In this document: positions 37,630 to 39,469 of the stretch, piece by piece
How positions within the stretch are numbered: position 1 is the stretch's first letter
How the letters are laid out: each line of letters opens with the position of its first letter
From: a virus
Virus record (IMG/VR): IMGVR_UViG_3300027733_001642
Coordinates: 1 to 39,469 of that record
Strand: one strand, 5' to 3'
DNA length: 39,469 nt
Made by a program: the position numbers and the translations under genes
The notes under the pieces: generated by a model
What the model saw: the letters and a program-made list of their open reading frames with translations, nothing else
The model's database searches: none
Told to the model about the DNA's origin: nothing

Positions 37630-37747
37630 CAGGATCTACTTTTAATGCGCTCTAACCGTTAAGCTAACACTACCTTACGATAGTGTACAGGATTCGAACC
37701 TGTATTTCATGCGCCGAATGCAAGGTGTATGCTGTAAAGATCCTAAA
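37630..37747 (-). ncRNA. RNA family element E with circularly permuted tRNA module
   Basis: Closing helix AGGATCT/AGATCCT, signature TACAGCATAC. The insert is again a permuted tRNA: 3' half with T-arm ACAGG-TTCGAAT-CCTGT and acceptor ACACTATC, a GTAA (GNRA) tetraloop, then the 5' half GGTAGTGT, TA, D-arm GCTT..AACGGTTA..GAGC. The acceptor pairs over 8 bp with one G-U. Joining CAT of the 5' half to GC of the 3' half would give a 5-bp anticodon stem CATGC/GCATG with loop ATTCGGC (TCG). It begins 1 nt after the CCA of tRNA-Ser copy 2. Confidence 0.7.
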
Positions 37748-37748
37748 T

Positions 37749-37836
37749 TGGCGGAAGGTGTGGGATTCGAACCCACGCGACCTGTTAAGGTCGACGGTTT
37801 AGCAAACCGCTCCATTAACCACTCTGGCAACCTTCC
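37749..37836 (-). tRNA. tRNA-Ser(GCT), copy 2
   Basis: Nearly identical to the copy at 35402 (one base differs in the variable arm, CAGGTC instead of CGGGTC). CCA encoded. Directly upstream of RNA element E. Confidence 0.93.
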
Positions 37837-37843
37837 AAATATT

Positions 37844-37927
37844 TGGTGCCCTAGGGGAGACTCGAACTCCCACGCCTTGCAGCAACGGTTTCTAAGACCG
37901 CAATGTCTACCATTCCACCACCAGGGC
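37844..37927 (-). tRNA. tRNA-Leu(TAG)
   Basis: Class II tRNA: acceptor GCCCTGG/CTAGGGC, D-loop GGAATGGTAGAC, anticodon arm GCGGT-CTTAGAA-ACCGT, variable arm TGCTGCAAGGCG, T-arm GGGAG-TTCGAGT-CTCCC, CCA encoded. First tRNA behind the promoter at 37975. Confidence 0.92.
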
Positions 37928-37974
37928 AAAAACTAAATTTGTTAAAGAGCTTGTTAATTTCTAACTATGTAGCT

Positions 37975-38002
37975 ATTATATACTCTTTAACGTGCATGTC
38001 AA
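37975..38002 (-). promoter_or_regulatory. sigma70 promoter of tRNA/RNA-element cluster
   Basis: TTGACA, 16-bp spacer, TATAAT on the minus strand, about 40 nt upstream of tRNA-Leu. It overlaps the end of the epimerase gene. Confidence 0.8.
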
Positions 38003-38919
38003 CCTTTATTTAATTTTTCTTTCCAAAAATTAATAGTTAAATCTAAACCGGTGCTTAAATCAACTTTTGGTTGCCAACCTAACGTGTCTGTGATTAACTT
38101 ATTAGAACTATTTAACCAGTATATCTCACCTTGGCGTTTTGGTTTAGTATCCCAGATAATAGTGCCATTCCAATTTAATTTTCCTGCAATCAAAGTCACG
38201 TAGTCTCTAATTTTAATCGGATCATCTGGACCAAGTGTAAATATCTTTCCTGCGACTTTATCTGGATTGTTAATGATTGTAGTCCATGCATCTAATAAAT
38301 CATCAATGTAAATAAAGTTTCGATATGGCTCTGCATAACCTAATTCAATTTTAATCGGATCGTTTAGCATTTGCCATATTATTTGTTCAGTTACAAAAAA
38401 GTTGTTATCTTTCCTACCATAGCAATTTGTTTGCCTAATAATACAATACGGAAATGCACAAGTACGATTCATGTATTCTAAATATTTTTCAACCGCAAAT
38501 TTTGCAACTGAATACGGTGCATTAGGGTATGGAACAGTACTTTCGTTAAATGCAACAAAATCATCGGGTATTCCTGATGATTGCACTTGATCACTAATCG
38601 GTTGCCACCCGTATACTTCCATTGTGCTTGCAAATACAAATGATTTTAAATTAACAACCTTAGCTGCTACTTCAATTAAATTTACACTACCGACATAATT
38701 AACTTGACTAAACTCAGTCTGTTCATAGAAGCTTTTTTCTACCTCGGTTCTAGCGGCAAGATGCACGATAACATCTGGGCTAAAAGAGATAACTTCTTGC
38801 TCAACATTTTTAAAATCTAATAAATTGCTTTGTAAATGGTAAACTTCGTTTGAAGCAGATAGCATCGGACTAATATGCGATCCAATAAAACCACTACTTC
38901 CTGTTATTAAAATTTTCAT
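37999..38919 (-). CDS. NAD-dependent sugar epimerase/dehydratase (extended SDR)
   Basis: A 306-residue extended short-chain dehydrogenase. GSSGFIGSHI is the NAD-binding glycine motif; HLAARTEVE, FASTMEVYG (Ser/Thr of the triad) and the YSVAKFAVEKY YxxxK motif follow; the C-terminal substrate domain has RNFIYIDDLLDAW. This matches UDP-glucose 4-epimerase or dTDP/GDP-sugar dehydratase types; the substrate is not determined. It supplements the sugar genes at 6-18 kb. Tandem tRNA-Arg genes lie directly upstream. Confidence 0.86.
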   Translation of the reverse strand: MKILITGSSGFIGSHISPMLSASNEVYHLQSNLLDFKNVEQEVISFSPDVIVHLAARTEVEKSFYEQTEFSQVNYVGSVNLIEVAAKVVNLKSFVFASTMEVYGWQPISDQVQSSGIPDDFVAFNESTVPYPNAPYSVAKFAVEKYLEYMNRTCAFPYCIIRQTNCYGRKDNNFFVTEQIIWQMLNDPIKIELGYAEPYRNFIYIDDLLDAWTTIINNPDKVAGKIFTLGPDDPIKIRDYVTLIAGKLNWNGTIIWDTKPKRQGEIYWLNSSNKLITDTLGWQPKVDLSTGLDLTINFWKEKLNKG

Positions 38920-38936
38920 AATATCCTATTAAAAGT

Positions 38937-39012
38937 TGGCGCTGCTTGAGGGACTCGAACCCCCAACTTTCAGTTTCGAAGACTGCCACTCTATCCATTG
39001 AGTTAAAGCAGC
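38937..39012 (-). tRNA. tRNA-Arg(TCG)
   Basis: Acceptor GCTGCTT/AAGCAGC, D-arm ACTC...GAGT, anticodon loop CTTCGAA, T-loop TTCGAGT, G73 and CCA encoded. The first anticodon-stem pair is G-A. Confidence 0.9.
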
Positions 39013-39017
39013 ATATT

Positions 39018-39092
39018 TGGTGCCCCCGGAGGGACTCGAACCCCCACTAAAGCTTTAGAAGAGCTATGTCCTATCCATTAAACGACAAGGGC
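39018..39092 (-). tRNA. tRNA-Arg(TCT)
   Basis: Acceptor GCCCTTG/CGGGGGC (two G-U), D-arm GTTT...GGAC, anticodon loop CTTCTAA, T-loop TTCGAGT, A73 and CCA encoded. Confidence 0.9.
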
Positions 39093-39096
39093 AAAT

Positions 39097-39160
39097 TTTA
39101 TAAAATCTAACCAAGAATCAAACTTGGATTTTAGCTTTGCTTAAAAGCTGTGTATTTATC
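39097..39160 (-). ncRNA. T-arm-like hairpin upstream of the tRNA-Arg pair (candidate)
   Basis: Minus strand AGCTTT-TAAGC-AAAGCT followed by CCAAG-TTTGATT-CTTGG, the latter shaped like a T-arm, with an outer TAAAAT/ATTTTA helix. No D-arm or full acceptor is found. Probably a tRNA remnant or small RNA. A TATAAT box without a clear -35 lies upstream. Confidence 0.35.
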
Positions 39161-39180
39161 GTTATATTATACAAGCAACA

Positions 39181-39469
39181 TTAAAAAATAAAATCATCAG
39201 CGACCAAAGTTTTCACGCCATTTAATACAATTGCAAGTTCAGGTGCAGCGTCGGCATTAGTGCTAGCATAAAGCGTGCTGGTTTTTGTATCAAAACGTAG
39301 CTGCCCAGTTGCATCATTGTCAAATGCTGCAGTGCCAATAAATGTAAAAGCACCTATAGCAGATAAATCAATTTTATCACCCTGTGCGTGTTTAAAATCA
39401 GTAATTGTATCGGCTTGCTTTGGCAGTGTAGAGCTGTCGTTTACTGAGTTGAATTTAAAAACATCAGCA
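39181..39469 (-). CDS. RTX/serralysin-type C-terminal domain protein (partial)
   Basis: The last 95 codons of a gene that continues beyond the right edge. It reads (A)DVFKFNSVNDS, then QADTITDFKHAQGDKIDLSAI, GAFTFIGTAAFDN, GQLRFDTKTSTLYASTNADA and a C-terminal VLNGVKTLVADDFIF. This is the Peptidase_M10 C-terminal / type I secretion target domain found after RTX repeats in bacterial proteases and adhesins. The N-terminal activity is not visible. In a phage it is probably a fibre, adhesin or enzyme acquired from bacteria. Confidence 0.78.
   Translation of the reverse strand, partial: ADVFKFNSVNDSSTLPKQADTITDFKHAQGDKIDLSAIGAFTFIGTAAFDNDATGQLRFDTKTSTLYASTNADAAPELAIVLNGVKTLVADDFIF

Noticed and set aside
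32918-37747. Integron attC sites (two elements end in GTTAAAC or GTTAAAT)
   Set aside because: The matching RYYYAAC core at the other end is missing, only two of eight copies show GTTRRRY, and no integrase is present. The covarying helix fits RNA.
37675-37936. ORFs on both strands made of tRNA sequence (e.g. a WNGRHCGLRNRCCKAWEFESP frame)
   Set aside because: They translate tRNA-Leu, tRNA-Ser and element E; these are well-known false proteins over tRNA genes.
39121-39180. A full promoter upstream of the tRNA-Arg pair
   Set aside because: A TATAAT exists but the -35 region at 16-17 bp is only an AT-rich stretch, so I did not call it.

Overview
This window looks like part of a large T4-like (Straboviridae/Tevenvirinae-related) virulent phage genome, probably marine. 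It is AT-rich, with densely packed genes, ATGA and TAATG start/stop overlaps, and most genes on the minus strand. It carries phage tail-fibre-type proteins, a T4 gp30-type DNA ligase, a phage UV endonuclease, a tRNA array and two promoter classes. One class is near-consensus sigma70 (TTGACA, 16-17 bp, TATAAT) and the other is T4-late-like (TATAAATA, GATAAATA, ACTAAATA). The host cannot be named from sequence alone. Both ends cut through genes: a virion protein at the left and an RTX-type C-terminus at the right.

Layout. 0-6 kb: virion protein start, zinc-ribbon protein, a translationally coupled queD / phosphomannomutase / uvsE operon, a small membrane protein, a large fibre-like protein and a conserved protein of unknown role. 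6-18 kb: a surface-sugar and decoration island. It holds 2OG oxygenase, DegT-type aminotransferase, three related putative glycosyltransferases, a nucleotidyltransferase-cupin fusion, UDP-sugar dehydrogenase, three SGNH hydrolases, a radical SAM enzyme and two sulfotransferase-like proteins. 18-26 kb: small housekeeping genes (MazG-like, DNA ligase, ClpP, MBD4-like DNA glycosylase, phosphoesterase, an IF-1 homologue, an AbrB-like protein, a secreted HELRH protein) and an odd class II tRNA-like gene. 26-30 kb: GT8-like transferase, two tandem 2OG-like proteins on the plus strand, and a tail fibre whose ribosome site lies in a hairpin containing a late promoter. 30-39 kb: calcineurin-type phosphoesterase, polynucleotide-kinase-like enzyme, a Ro60-like (HEAT plus vWA) protein, a peptidyl-prolyl isomerase, another oxygenase, two more SGNH proteins, an NAD-dependent epimerase and eleven tRNA genes.

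The most interesting signal is a family of eight RNA elements on the minus strand between 32.8 and 37.75 kb, mixed with the tRNAs. Seven share a 7-bp closing helix with compensatory changes (AGGAUnn with nnAUCCU, or GGUAUAG with CUAUACC); the eighth has a 6-bp version. In each, one nucleotide after the helix, comes a conserved UWCWGCAA motif. The inserts differ widely: short hairpins, a 165-nt multi-hairpin RNA, and in two cases a circularly permuted tRNA whose acceptor stem is closed by a tetraloop and which opens at the anticodon arm. That is the topology of the tRNA-mimic module of bacterial Y RNAs, the partners of Ro60. One copy sits at the predicted 5' end of the Ro-like mRNA, next to its Shine-Dalgarno sequence, and its promoter contains a palindrome. 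I infer a phage Ro/Y-RNA ribonucleoprotein system, possibly autoregulated, next to a kinase and phosphoesterase that could take part in RNA repair or processing. The motif and the multi-copy arrangement do not match any Y RNA consensus I know.

Expression as read from sequence: sigma70-type promoters precede the replication, metabolic and RNA genes, while late-type promoters precede the fibre genes. Sugar-island genes are closely packed and probably co-transcribed. All functional statements come from motif recognition without database searches.
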